In this document: in pieces, positions 17,901-25,467 of the stretch
How positions within the stretch are numbered: the stretch's first letter is position 1
Layout of the letters: each line of letters begins with the position of its first letter
NCBI GenBank assembly: GCA_041659525.1
Contig: JBAZYC010000001.1
Span: forward strand, 921,291-985,290
From: JAAZKV01 sp041659525
GTDB taxonomy: Archaea; Iainarchaeota; Iainarchaeia; Iainarchaeales; JAAZKV01
DNA: 64,000 nucleotides
Direction: 5' to 3'
Position numbers and translations under genes: made by a program
Notes under the pieces: model-generated
Seen by the model: the letters and a program-made list of their open reading frames with translations, nothing else
The model's database searches: none
Told to the model about the DNA's origin: nothing

Positions 17901-18019
17901 AAGCAAAGCCAGTTCTTGAAAAAGAATTTGGGTTAATTGAAATTATTCGAGCAGAGGATTCTACTGAAGTTAAAGCAAAGAACGCTTTCCCTGGAAAACC
18001 TGCACTAATTATTGAGTAG
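14954..18019 (+). CDS. leuS: Leucyl-tRNA synthetase, bacterial type, with inserted Nudix domain
   Basis: A 1021-residue class I synthetase. It has HMGH at 48-51, zinc-type CPDC, the editing motif TTRPDT and THDQRDYEF, GEFNGL, a second zinc-type pair CAKC/CPKC, and KMSKS at 720-724, all in bacterial LeuRS order. Between about residues 360 and 513, where bacterial LeuRS has a short linker in the editing region, lies a complete Nudix domain: GGVEKGETSEEAVVREVKEE starts near 410 and fits G-x5-E-x7-REVKEETGY. Archaea normally carry an archaeal-type LeuRS, so this gene was probably acquired. The Nudix box looks intact, hence possibly active. Confidence 0.95.
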   Translation: MDETNFSSIEQKWQKEWEEKSTFSVSNNSKKKFYVLEMFPYPSGAGLHMGHALNYTIGDIQARFRRMSGCSVLYPMGYDAFGLPAENAAIKAGEHPSDYTKKSIANFINQQKALGLSYDWERLVVTSVPEYYKWNQYFFLKFFEKGLVQKKKAAVNWCPDCNTVLANEQVHNGKCWRHADTDVVLKQLEQWFIKTTDYADELLEKTDELEWPERIKSMQKNWIGKSYGTEINFEVNGQNWPVFTTRPDTIFGVTFVVISAQHQKLFELVTPEQKSAVEAFLKKLKSVSEKELETMGKEGVFTGAYAINPMTKEKIPVYAGNFVVADYGSGMVMAVPTHDQRDYEFAKKYSIPLKQVIAPAFINTEGPDAVKPTVETVERTAVFGIVKHWKEDKYYCLDWEKFNWKTFIIGGVEKGETSEEAVVREVKEETGYQNIKSVTEVGYEVFSKFFATHKGVNRAAYQKTFLVELGSDEFIEPKQEEVKNHKGLWVPKKEMSSFLNLKAQQYVWKSYLKGGEAYTEEGLLINSGEFNGLNNTDAIEKISNFIEKSKLGKKTVNYKLRDWLVSRQRYWGTPIPIVYCAKCGTVPVNEKDLPIKLPYEVKFGEGNPLASNSEFVNTKCPKCGGNAKRETDTMDTFFDSSWYYLRYTDNKNSSLPFDKEKAKYWMPIDQYIGGAEHACMHLIYARFFAKALRDLGFVEFDEPFKKLFNQGMLHGADGNKMSKSLGNIINPLDIIEKHSADSLRFNLMSLSAPNSDSVWSDRGMESAHKFLQRFYSVLLEIKLGSSSKLIESKVNRTVKEVTVDIESFKYNLGIIKLRALFDSIALEKEISKSDFGNVLKLFHPICPHITEELWHARVNNSMLSLESWATFNESKIDDHLEKVEEIVASLRGDILKVKELAKIAKVSKVRFFVAPEWKWTALEIVKNACNNKPDFGIAIKALMSDNEMKKHGAEIQPFLKTAISRLAELGDLHKFDEFSALTEAKPVLEKEFGLIEIIRAEDSTEVKAKNAFPGKPALIIE

Positions 18020-18121
18020 TTCTTTTGAATTTTATTTAGGGATTCAATTTAGTTCAATTTCTTTCTTTAGAGCTAACTTTAAATACTTTGAACTTCTTTT
18101 AATTTCAGATAGTTTGAGTTA

Positions 18122-18730
18122 GTGATTTTTGTGGATAGATTAGAAAAAGAAAAGATAATGGAAGCAGCTCTTTTTATGAGTCCTAAACCGCTTACGCTTG
18201 ATGAACTCAATGCGATTGCTCAAACTGAATCAAGACTTGAAACTAAAGCGATGATGACTGAGTTAATGAGTTTTTATAATTCTAGAAAATCTGCTCTTGA
18301 AATAGTAGAATTACCTGTTGGTTACCAAATGAGGGTTAAAGAGGATTACGAGGATCACGTTCAGCACTTTGCTCAGAATTCAATGTTTTCAAGAGGGGTA
18401 ATGAAGACTTTAGCATTTATTGCATATAAGCAACCAATTTCTCAGGCGGTTGTCGTAAAATATCGAAACAACAAGGCTTATGATCACCTAAAATTGTTGC
18501 TCGAAGAGGGTTTCATAAAAAAAGAACCTAAAGGTAGATCATTTACTTTATCCACTACTACAAAATTCATTGAGTACTTTGGAAAAGATTTTGGTAAAGC
18601 AAAAAAGAAAGCGGAAACTAATCAAGGAATTAGTGCTGGTAGTGTTACTCCTGTTGTTCAAACTGCAAAAGAATCAAAATCTTCTCTGGGAGAAGAAGTA
18701 AACACAATAATGGAACAAGAAAGTAAATAA
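18122..18730 (+). CDS. scpB: Segregation and condensation protein B
   Basis: ScpB binds the ScpA kleisin in the SMC complex. The 202-residue product shows two winged-helix halves: an opening KIMEAALFMSPKPLTLDEL and the typical RGVMKTLAFIAYKQPISQA followed by LLEEGFIKKEPKGRS. The last 45 residues are low-complexity. GTG starts at 18122 and 18131 are both possible. It stands alone between leuS and a convergent rnhB. Confidence 0.88.
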   Translation: MIFVDRLEKEKIMEAALFMSPKPLTLDELNAIAQTESRLETKAMMTELMSFYNSRKSALEIVELPVGYQMRVKEDYEDHVQHFAQNSMFSRGVMKTLAFIAYKQPISQAVVVKYRNNKAYDHLKLLLEEGFIKKEPKGRSFTLSTTTKFIEYFGKDFGKAKKKAETNQGISAGSVTPVVQTAKESKSSLGEEVNTIMEQESK

Positions 18731-18754
18731 ATTAAAATTTTTATTTTTAATTAA

Positions 18755-19429
18755 TTAAAATTCATCTAGCTTTTGTTGTTTGGTTCCAATTTTATCAAGT
18801 GCTTTTGTGCAAGTACTCCAAAAGATTCTTGAAAATGGGGGAAGTTTTTTATTTTTTTCAACGTAGTCTGCTAAAAATTTTTTAGTAGTCGGATCAGAGG
18901 GGTAACCTGAACCAATATTTCCAAATTTTTCTGATAGTGCTTCAATTTCTTCATCTCTTTTAACTTTTGCAAGAATACTAGCAGCTCCTACTACAATGTA
19001 TTTCGAATCCGCTTTATTTTCAGCAACAATTTTTGTTTTCTCATGTGCTTTGTTTAAATATTTTCTAATTCTTCGTTCAAATGCTCCTTTCACTGCGTCA
19101 GGGGAATCAATGTAAATAATTTCTGGTTTTGATTTGAGTTCGTTAATTAGTTGAGCAATTTTTATTGCTTCGATTTCGTTTAACGAATATTGAGTCATTA
19201 ATTCATTTAATTCAATTGGCTCAAGGATTAACACTTTGTGTTCTACACAAGTTTCTTTTATTTCCTCAATTAGTGCTTTTCTTTTGTTTGGCAAAATTTC
19301 TTTGGAATCTTTTACTCCGAGTTCTTTGAGTTTCTTTTCACTTTCTTTTTCCATTACACTTATTCCAATAGTCATTGGGCCAAAGCAAGGACCTCTTCCA
19401 GCTTCATCAATTCCTGCAACAAGAACCAT
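18755..19429 (-). CDS. rnhB: Ribonuclease HII
   Basis: Cleaves the RNA strand of RNA-DNA hybrids and single ribonucleotides in DNA. The 224-residue product has the metal-binding GIDEAGRG at the N-terminus (Asp8, Glu9), the YIDSPD strand and the AENKADSKYIVVGAASILAK block. ATG at 19429 is chosen since the preceding residues are a Lys/Gln-rich run that overlaps the upstream small gene. Spacing of seven nucleotides to that gene implies co-transcription. Confidence 0.93.
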   Translation of the reverse strand: MVLVAGIDEAGRGPCFGPMTIGISVMEKESEKKLKELGVKDSKEILPNKRKALIEEIKETCVEHKVLILEPIELNELMTQYSLNEIEAIKIAQLINELKSKPEIIYIDSPDAVKGAFERRIRKYLNKAHEKTKIVAENKADSKYIVVGAASILAKVKRDEEIEALSEKFGNIGSGYPSDPTTKKFLADYVEKNKKLPPFSRIFWSTCTKALDKIGTKQQKLDEF

Positions 19430-19436
19430 TCTAAAA

Positions 19437-19640
19437 TCAACTTTGTGCTTTTGTTTTTTGCCTTGCTTTTTTCTTTGCGTTTGCTTTAGCCATTTCTGCA
19501 AAAAGTTTGTCTCGGTAAATTAGATGCGCAGATATTTCTTTAGCTGCTAAAAAAGAAGCGTTCTTTCTCGCTTCTGCTGTGCGATTATTTTCTTTTATTT
19601 GCTCAAGTGCAATAAGTCCTGCTTTTGTTATTTTTACCAT
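19437..19640 (-). CDS. Small basic protein of unknown function, 67 aa
   Basis: Not recognised. It begins MVKITKAGLIALEQIKE and ends in a Lys/Ala-rich tail. A TATA-like TTATAAATA lies about 25-30 nt upstream of the ATG, fitting leaderless expression, and rnhB starts seven nucleotides after its stop, so it appears to lead that operon. The opening could be a partial winged-helix turn, but this is too short to call. Confidence 0.6.
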   Translation of the reverse strand: MVKITKAGLIALEQIKENNRTAEARKNASFLAAKEISAHLIYRDKLFAEMAKANAKKKARQKTKAQS

Positions 19641-19761
19641 AAACAATTGTACTTGTAAGGACTATTTATAATTAACCAAAAGGAAAATTAAAAGAAAGTT
19701 AAAAGCCTATTTAATTGTGCTAAGAATTAGTTTGATTTAAGAAAAAGGTTGGATTAGTTGT

Positions 19762-20058
19762 TTACTTGATATCGACTAGTATTTCTCTTATTCTTGCTCT
19801 TTGTTTGTCGCACATACTGCAAGCATCAATAGCATCTAAGCAAAGCACTTTTGCAGCTCTTACTTTGTCAAGTTTTTCCATTTCAGCGTCATCAAGTCTT
19901 AGTTCTTCAAAAGCTATTTTTAGAGTGTCATAAGCTTTTCTTGTTGAAGAAAGAGCCATTTCTTTTTGATCTTCACTTGGTTTAATATTCTTGTAAGTGT
20001 GACAAAGCATGCAATTTCTTTTTGCTGAATCAAAATAAGCTGATAAACCTGTTTTCAT
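19762..20058 (-). CDS. Small cysteine-rich helical protein, 98 aa
   Basis: Not recognised. Cys pairs CMLC (16-19) and CSMC (about 81-84) plus a third Cys (about 73) flank a charged helical middle. There is no signal peptide, so although CMLCH matches the heme c motif, a zinc or iron-sulfur site joining the two ends of a helical hairpin is more likely. It is expressed alone, with a TATA-like stretch near 20073-20085. Confidence 0.65.
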   Translation of the reverse strand: MKTGLSAYFDSAKRNCMLCHTYKNIKPSEDQKEMALSSTRKAYDTLKIAFEELRLDDAEMEKLDKVRAAKVLCLDAIDACSMCDKQRARIREILVDIK

Positions 20059-20228
20059 AACTATATTGTAAAACGAAAAAGAATATAAAACATGCTTTAG
20101 AGGCTTTATTTTGAATATTAAAGCGTTTTATTTTATTAGCGGGTAAGGAACCGTTTTTTATTCAAAACTTTTTTCTTTTAATTTTTATTAGTTAATTAAG
20201 TATCTTCTCAATAGAATTAATTTTCTTT

Positions 20229-20267
20229 TAAAAAAATAGAGTAGCACAGAGCATTTGCTCTGCGCTA
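20229..20267 (-). terminator. Terminator of the TFB gene
   Basis: Read on the minus strand, TAGCGCAGAGCA and TGCTCTGTGCTA (20267-20242) form a 12-bp stem including one G-U pair with a two-base apex, followed by CTCTATTTTTTT. It lies about 20 nt after the TFB stop codon. Confidence 0.7.
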
Positions 20268-20285
20268 GTGTTAAAATTTTATTAT

Positions 20286-21188
20286 TTATGCTGCTACATC
20301 TATGTTTAATCTCTTCTTGAGTTCTCTGTATCTGTTTCGGATAGTTACTTCTGTTACTCCTGCAACATTAGCAACTTCTTTTTGAGTTCTTCTTTCTCCC
20401 TTCAAGAGTCCTGCAATGTATACTGCTGCAGCTGCTACTCCTGTTGGTCCTCTTCCTGAGATTAATCCTTTCTTAATTGCTTCTTCAAGTATTCTTCTTC
20501 CTTCTTCTTGAACTTCTCCGCTCAAGTTTAGTTCGCTTGCGAATCTTGGGATGTAGTGGATTGGGTTTGTTAGTGGAACACCTAAGTTTAGTTCTCTAAC
20601 TAAAAATCTGTATGTTCTCCCAATTTCTTTTTTAGTTAATCCGCTTGCTTCAGCCATTTCGTTTAGAGTTCTTGGAACGTGATAAGTTCTGCATACAGTG
20701 TAAAGAACTGCTGCTACAACTGCTTCGATTAATCTTCCTCTGATTAATCCTTTCTTTACAGTTTTTCTATAAAGCAAAGCTGCTGCTTCGACGAGTGTGT
20801 CAGGAATATTTAAGTAAGATGCAACTCTTCTCATTTCTGTTAGTGCTATTGAGAGGTTTCTTTGCATTGAGCTTGATACACTTGCTCTTTTGTGCCACTT
20901 AATTAAGCGGTACATTTGTGCTCTTCCTTTTGAAGAAAGTTTGTTTCCTCTTAAGTCAGTTCCTCTTCTGTCAATCATTGTAACTAAACCTTTGTTTAGT
21001 TTAACATACTTCATTGGGCTTCCGCCTCTTGATGAGTCTTCGCTGTCTTCGAATGATCTCCATTCTTTTCCAGTGTCAATCATTTCGTCTTCGGATACTA
21101 TTAGTCCGCAATTCATGCAAACTGCTTCTCCTTTACCATGATCTACTCTAATTTTTTCGCTTCCGCATTCAGGACATTTGCTCACCAT
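20286..21188 (-). CDS. tfb: Transcription initiation factor TFB
   Basis: TFB recruits RNA polymerase to the TBP-TATA complex. The 300-residue product has the N-terminal zinc ribbon (CPEC and CMNC), the B-finger/linker region around KEWRSFED, and two cyclin-like repeats; the second carries the helix-turn-helix RRTQKEVANVAGVTEVTIRNRY that contacts the BRE. The ATG at 21188 is chosen because GGAGGC lies seven nucleotides upstream. A TATA-like element near 21265-21275 implies a leader of roughly 60 nt. It ends in a strong hairpin. Confidence 0.95.
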   Translation of the reverse strand: MVSKCPECGSEKIRVDHGKGEAVCMNCGLIVSEDEMIDTGKEWRSFEDSEDSSRGGSPMKYVKLNKGLVTMIDRRGTDLRGNKLSSKGRAQMYRLIKWHKRASVSSSMQRNLSIALTEMRRVASYLNIPDTLVEAAALLYRKTVKKGLIRGRLIEAVVAAVLYTVCRTYHVPRTLNEMAEASGLTKKEIGRTYRFLVRELNLGVPLTNPIHYIPRFASELNLSGEVQEEGRRILEEAIKKGLISGRGPTGVAAAAVYIAGLLKGERRTQKEVANVAGVTEVTIRNRYRELKKRLNIDVAA

Positions 21189-21477
21189 GCTTGACGCCTC
21201 CAATTTGTACGTGTTTAATTTGCACCAAAATTAGTTACATTAAAAATGTCACAAAATAGTGCTTAATTATATAAAGGTTCATTAAGCAAGTTTATAAATG
21301 TTTCCTAAAAAAAGGGAGTATTTAAAGACCTTAATAGAATTGCTCAAAAATAGCTTTTTTTGCAATTTTATTGTTTTTTAAAAACCTTTAATTCTTAAGT
21401 TGGTTGTTAAGAGAAAAATAAAAGATTTGGAAGAGCTATTTCGCTCCGCCAAAAAAAGATTTAATTAATTTATTCTA

Positions 21478-21520
21478 ACAAAATGGGTTTAATATTCTGT
21501 TATTTAGCGACCCATTTTGT
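21478..21520 (-). terminator. Hairpin downstream of rps8e (distal)
   Basis: ACAAAATGGGT (21478-21488) and ACCCATTTTGT (21510-21520) are perfect 11-nt inverted repeats with a 21-nt loop. It is the second of two tandem hairpins after the eS8 gene, before the TFB promoter region. Confidence 0.5.
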
Positions 21521-21525
21521 GTCAT

Positions 21526-21564
21526 AAAGAACCATTGATTTTCAGACTTATTGATTGGTTCTTT
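21526..21564 (-). terminator. Hairpin overlapping the rps8e stop codon (proximal)
   Basis: AAAGAACCA (21526-21534) and TGGTTCTTT (21556-21564) are perfect 9-nt inverted repeats; the right arm reaches into the stop codon of eS8. Together with the next hairpin it forms a two-stem 3' end. Confidence 0.5.
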
Positions 21565-21970
21565 ATTCTACTAGAGTTGCGTTTACATTTCCTTCTTGGC
21601 CGGGTCTATTTGTTATTTTTGCTAATTTTTCGCTTTCGCCAACTTTTACGCTAATTATTGCGCCTTTTGTTGAAATGTTTGATCTTGCAAACAATCTATT
21701 AGCATTGTTTGTTTTAACTGCAACTATTTCTGCTTTAGTAACTTTTCCTTTTTTATCAGTAATATTAGCATGTTTTACTGCCAAAGCTCTTGATTTTGTA
21801 GTATTTCCCATTCCGTTTTTTGCTTCAACGTTGTCTTTAGTAACAGTAGAATCTGTTTTTGTTTGTGCAGCTATTCCGCCTTTCCAAGCTAATTTCTTAG
21901 ATAGAGCTCTAGCTGAGGCTCTTTTTCCGCCTGAAACTTTCTTGTTATCCTTCATGTGCCATTGAACCAT
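21563..21970 (-). CDS. rps8e: 30S ribosomal protein eS8
   Basis: A 135-residue archaeal/eukaryotic-specific small-subunit protein. It shows the basic KKVSGGKR opening and the conserved C-terminal half: NANRLFARSNISTKGAIISV and the closing RPGQEGNVNATLVE. ATG at 21970 follows GGTGA with a seven-nucleotide spacer. Two tandem hairpins follow the stop codon. Confidence 0.92.
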   Translation of the reverse strand: MVQWHMKDNKKVSGGKRASARALSKKLAWKGGIAAQTKTDSTVTKDNVEAKNGMGNTTKSRALAVKHANITDKKGKVTKAEIVAVKTNNANRLFARSNISTKGAIISVKVGESEKLAKITNRPGQEGNVNATLVE

Positions 21971-22103
21971 TTTAAATTCACCAGTGTAATTATCAAAGTA
22001 CTATTAGAGCAGGTTTTTAAATGTTGTTTTGAGGTTTAGCAAAAAATGAGGTGGGAGGTATTGTTTAAGTATAACTAGAAAGTATTTCTTATAGTGATCT
22101 TTA

Positions 22104-22895
22104 ATGGTTCAGCGTACAAAACTTTTTGGACTTAAAAAACTTAAGAAAATTGTTGGCACTGATCCGCGTTGGGTAGTTTCTCCTCACAAAGTTTATGCCT
22201 CGCCAGAGCAATTCAGACTTGCGCATGCTAGAGGAAATAAAAGACTTTTAGTCAGAGGGGATGAAGTCGGAAGAAATTATACTAAATTTAATTGGGCGAG
22301 CATGCCACGTTTTGATGTAGGACTTAGACAATTTCTTTTTTCAGTTGACCAAAAAAATGCAGAGGAACAAAAAGCAAGAAAAGATATTGGAAAAATTGGG
22401 AAACATTATATTGATGGGCATTTTTATAATCCTTCTGCAAGCGGAATGCTTGGAGAAAAAGCGTTAGCAAGAAAGAAAATGCGTCTTATTGTTCATCCTA
22501 CTCGTGCGAGAGAAAAAATTGAAACTACTGGACAAGCTTTGATTACTAATCGTTCTGGTCAAACTAAATTATATTTTTGGCTTTCTTTTAATGCGGGGAA
22601 AGAAACTGTTCATAGACAAATTCCTAAGGATGTATCTGTAGAATATGTTTTAGTTAATGGGAAGTGGAAGCAACTCACAAAATTTCTTTATTCAAAGAAT
22701 GCTTCTAGAAGAAAAGCTGATTTGGTTATCAAGCGGATGAATGAATTCATTAAAAGAGGGGTTGAATTAAATCAAATAAAATTAGGTAGATTAGAAACTG
22801 AAATAAATTTCTTAACTTGGAAAGGCGATCCGAAGATTGAAGTATTTGATTTGATAGAAAAAAGAGATAATAGTAGCCAAGCTAGACAATCTTAA
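22104..22895 (+). CDS. Hypothetical basic protein, 263 aa
   Basis: I do not recognise it. It is soluble, strongly basic, with many Arg/Lys/Trp residues (VGTDPRWVVSPHK, HFYNPSASGML, LIVHPTRAREK). No membrane segment, P-loop or known catalytic motif is visible. The composition suggests binding of nucleic acid. It stands alone, divergent from rps8e and convergent with hef. Confidence 0.6.
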   Translation: MVQRTKLFGLKKLKKIVGTDPRWVVSPHKVYASPEQFRLAHARGNKRLLVRGDEVGRNYTKFNWASMPRFDVGLRQFLFSVDQKNAEEQKARKDIGKIGKHYIDGHFYNPSASGMLGEKALARKKMRLIVHPTRAREKIETTGQALITNRSGQTKLYFWLSFNAGKETVHRQIPKDVSVEYVLVNGKWKQLTKFLYSKNASRRKADLVIKRMNEFIKRGVELNQIKLGRLETEINFLTWKGDPKIEVFDLIEKRDNSSQARQS

Positions 22896-22971
22896 GAAAC
22901 TTAAAGCGTTGTTTTCTTCTTCTAAGTAGAATCTTTTTAATTAAAAAATGATTAATTTTTTTCATTATTTC

Positions 22972-25353
22972 TTATTCTTCTTTTGTTTCATCAAAAGCGT
23001 TTTGTATTTCTTCGTCCTCGATTTTGTTTTCTTCATCTAAGTAAAATGTTTTGTTATCATCATATTTTTCTCGAATTACTTTTTGAATTAAGCGGGCTTT
23101 TTTCTTTCCCAAGTTTTCTACTGTTTGGAGTTGCTTTTCATCTGCATCAACAATTGCTTTTATTGAACCAAATTTTTCAAGGAGTGATTTTGCCATGAGT
23201 GGTCCAATCATTGGGAGTCCTTCTATAATGAATCTTTGTTGTTCTGCAAGTGTGAGTCCTTTTCTTCCTACACGCAGTCGAACCTCTTTGTCTCTCTCTT
23301 TTTGTTCGCGTTTTGCAATTACATACAAGTACTCTGCAGTTTCTTTAGAATCTTTAGTGTAAAGAATTGGGACTTGGTAATCTAGTGCAATTGAAGTTAG
23401 CGCCCCTATTATTGAATTTCTGTGAATATTTCTTAGAGTAAATAATTCAGCAGTATTTCCTTCAAGAATTATTAGTGGTTTTAAATAATTTTGTCGTAAA
23501 TTAATTAATTGAGGAAACATTCTTCCATCAATCATTGAACTAATAAAATCACTAACAGTTTTTCGTTCAACGCAAACATCTTTACTCAAAACATAGTCTC
23601 CAATATCAAGTGGTTTTTGTATTACTTTTACCTCTTCGCGGGCAAAAAGTTCTTTAGTAACAGTAGAAGCTTGTTCTCGTGAATCTACAAAAATAATTAT
23701 TTTGTCACTCTTTTCTTTTTCTTCTGAAAAAGAGGAGAGTAGAGTTTGTTCTGGAACAAAAGTATCATGAGGCATTGTTTCGTTTCTCTTCATAGTGTTA
23801 AGTGTCTCTTTCATTTTTCTTTCTTTGTTTCTTGCCGTCCAATAGAATGCTTCATCTCTTGTTCCTCTGGCCATTAGTACTATCATTTTTCCTTTTTCAT
23901 GTCTTCCAGTTCTTCCTCTTCTTTGAATTGTTCTTATTTCGCTTGGAACTGGTTCAAAAAATATTACAAGATCTACAGCAGGAATATCTAGTCCTTCTTC
24001 AGCCACACTGCTTGCAACTAACACATTGTGCATATCATCGCGTAACTCTTCGAGTACGAGTTGTTGGAGTTTTTGGCTCATTCCTTTTTCTGTTCCTTTA
24101 GTGGCTTGGCCAATGAATTTTGTTGGTTTAATTAAATTAGTTTCTTCTAAATGACTAATTTCGTCTCCATTAGTAAGAAACTCCACTACTTCAAGTATAG
24201 AATCTCTATAATGGTTGAATACAATTATTTTGCTCGCAGGATTTTTTTTAAGTTGACTTAAAATTATTCTTTTCAGTTCAGCATATTTTGGGTGTTGGAC
24301 TTTTTCTTTGAATAATTTGTGAGTCAAACTAATTGCTAATAAAATGTCCTCGTCAGCAACAATTGCTTTTGCAGCTTTACTTTTTCCACTACTTCCTTCT
24401 TCAAGCAATTTTTCAAAATAATTATTTAGTGCCCCTATTCCTTGGGTTTCAATTAGTTCTTCAGCGTGAGAGATTTTTAGCATGCTTGCGCATTTACTTG
24501 CAGCAAAGAATAAACTTGGTTGGGTGTTAGAATTTGTTGAAATTCTTTTTCTAATAGAGCTTTGCATTTCAAGTAATCTAAATTTGTTGTAATACCTTTT
24601 GTTTTCAGTTTGAGCGAATCCAAGTGATTTTAATGATTTTAATTGTTTTTTTTGAAATTCTTCTAAATGTGATTTTATTGTTAGGAATTCTTTTGGAAGA
24701 TCTACTTTCACCCAATCAATTTCGATTTCGTTTACATAGGGTTTTACATCTGAATCATTTTGGTCTTTTATTTCAATGTTTTTTATTGTTAAATTTCTGC
24801 ATACATCTTGGATGTGTTCTTCTTCGCTTCCAGGACTTGCGGTGAGTGCAAGAACTAGGCAATTTGGGTTTTGTTTTTGCAATTGAAGATTAATAAAAAC
24901 ATAAGCATATTCTCCAACCGCTCTATGTGCTTCATCATAAATTACGAGTCCAAAGTCTTTGAGCGAAATTCTTCCTCCGAGTAAATCATTTTCAATTGTT
25001 TGGGGAGTAGCGTTAATTATTTTTTTTTCTTTGTAAATGTTTTCTCTTTCCTTTGCTTTTGTAGTTCCTGTTATTGAAACAATTTCTTCTTCAGGAATTG
25101 AAAGAAATTTCTTAAAACTTTTTTCATGTTGAACCACTAATGGTTTTGTTGGAGCGAGGAAGAGAATCTTTTTCTCAGGATGCTTTTCAATGGTGTGAGC
25201 AGCAAGCATTACTGCTACAAGGGTTTTTCCTAGCGCAGTGGGTGCAACAACTAAAGTATTTCCTTTTTCAATTATTCTGGTTACTAGTACCTCTTGGTAG
25301 AGCCGTGCCTCTACTGTATCGGGTTTGATTAGTTTATGTGAGATATAACTCAT
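22972..25353 (-). CDS. hef: Hef: helicase/XPF-type nuclease for forked DNA
   Basis: Hef processes stalled replication forks. The 793-residue product contains a superfamily 2 helicase (Walker A APTALGKT, DEAH box DEAHRA, motif VI QRRGRTGR), then an ERCC4-type nuclease with VDSREQAS, GDYVLSKD and the catalytic VERKTVSDF, and a C-terminal tandem helix-hairpin-helix region (LPMIGPLMAKSLLEKFG, VENLGKKKARLI). The full helicase-nuclease form is typical of Euryarchaeota. ATG at 25353 is preferred to the TTG at 25362. Confidence 0.95.
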   Translation of the reverse strand: MSYISHKLIKPDTVEARLYQEVLVTRIIEKGNTLVVAPTALGKTLVAVMLAAHTIEKHPEKKILFLAPTKPLVVQHEKSFKKFLSIPEEEIVSITGTTKAKERENIYKEKKIINATPQTIENDLLGGRISLKDFGLVIYDEAHRAVGEYAYVFINLQLQKQNPNCLVLALTASPGSEEEHIQDVCRNLTIKNIEIKDQNDSDVKPYVNEIEIDWVKVDLPKEFLTIKSHLEEFQKKQLKSLKSLGFAQTENKRYYNKFRLLEMQSSIRKRISTNSNTQPSLFFAASKCASMLKISHAEELIETQGIGALNNYFEKLLEEGSSGKSKAAKAIVADEDILLAISLTHKLFKEKVQHPKYAELKRIILSQLKKNPASKIIVFNHYRDSILEVVEFLTNGDEISHLEETNLIKPTKFIGQATKGTEKGMSQKLQQLVLEELRDDMHNVLVASSVAEEGLDIPAVDLVIFFEPVPSEIRTIQRRGRTGRHEKGKMIVLMARGTRDEAFYWTARNKERKMKETLNTMKRNETMPHDTFVPEQTLLSSFSEEKEKSDKIIIFVDSREQASTVTKELFAREEVKVIQKPLDIGDYVLSKDVCVERKTVSDFISSMIDGRMFPQLINLRQNYLKPLIILEGNTAELFTLRNIHRNSIIGALTSIALDYQVPILYTKDSKETAEYLYVIAKREQKERDKEVRLRVGRKGLTLAEQQRFIIEGLPMIGPLMAKSLLEKFGSIKAIVDADEKQLQTVENLGKKKARLIQKVIREKYDDNKTFYLDEENKIEDEEIQNAFDETKEE

Positions 25354-25467
25354 TTTAATCAACTAAATTTGTGGAATTAAAGTCTTAATAAAGAATAGCT
25401 GGGTGTTATGCCGGCGATGGGGGTTAGTTTTTTTAGGGTTTTTTTGATTAGTATTTGATTAGTTATT

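Noticed and set aside
19762..20058. CMLCH as a c-type cytochrome heme site
   Set aside because: The protein has no signal peptide and a matching CxxC at the other end, so a metal hairpin is more likely.
21555..21965. 136-codon open frame opposite eS8
   Set aside because: The minus strand encodes the ribosomal protein; the plus frame is a shadow.
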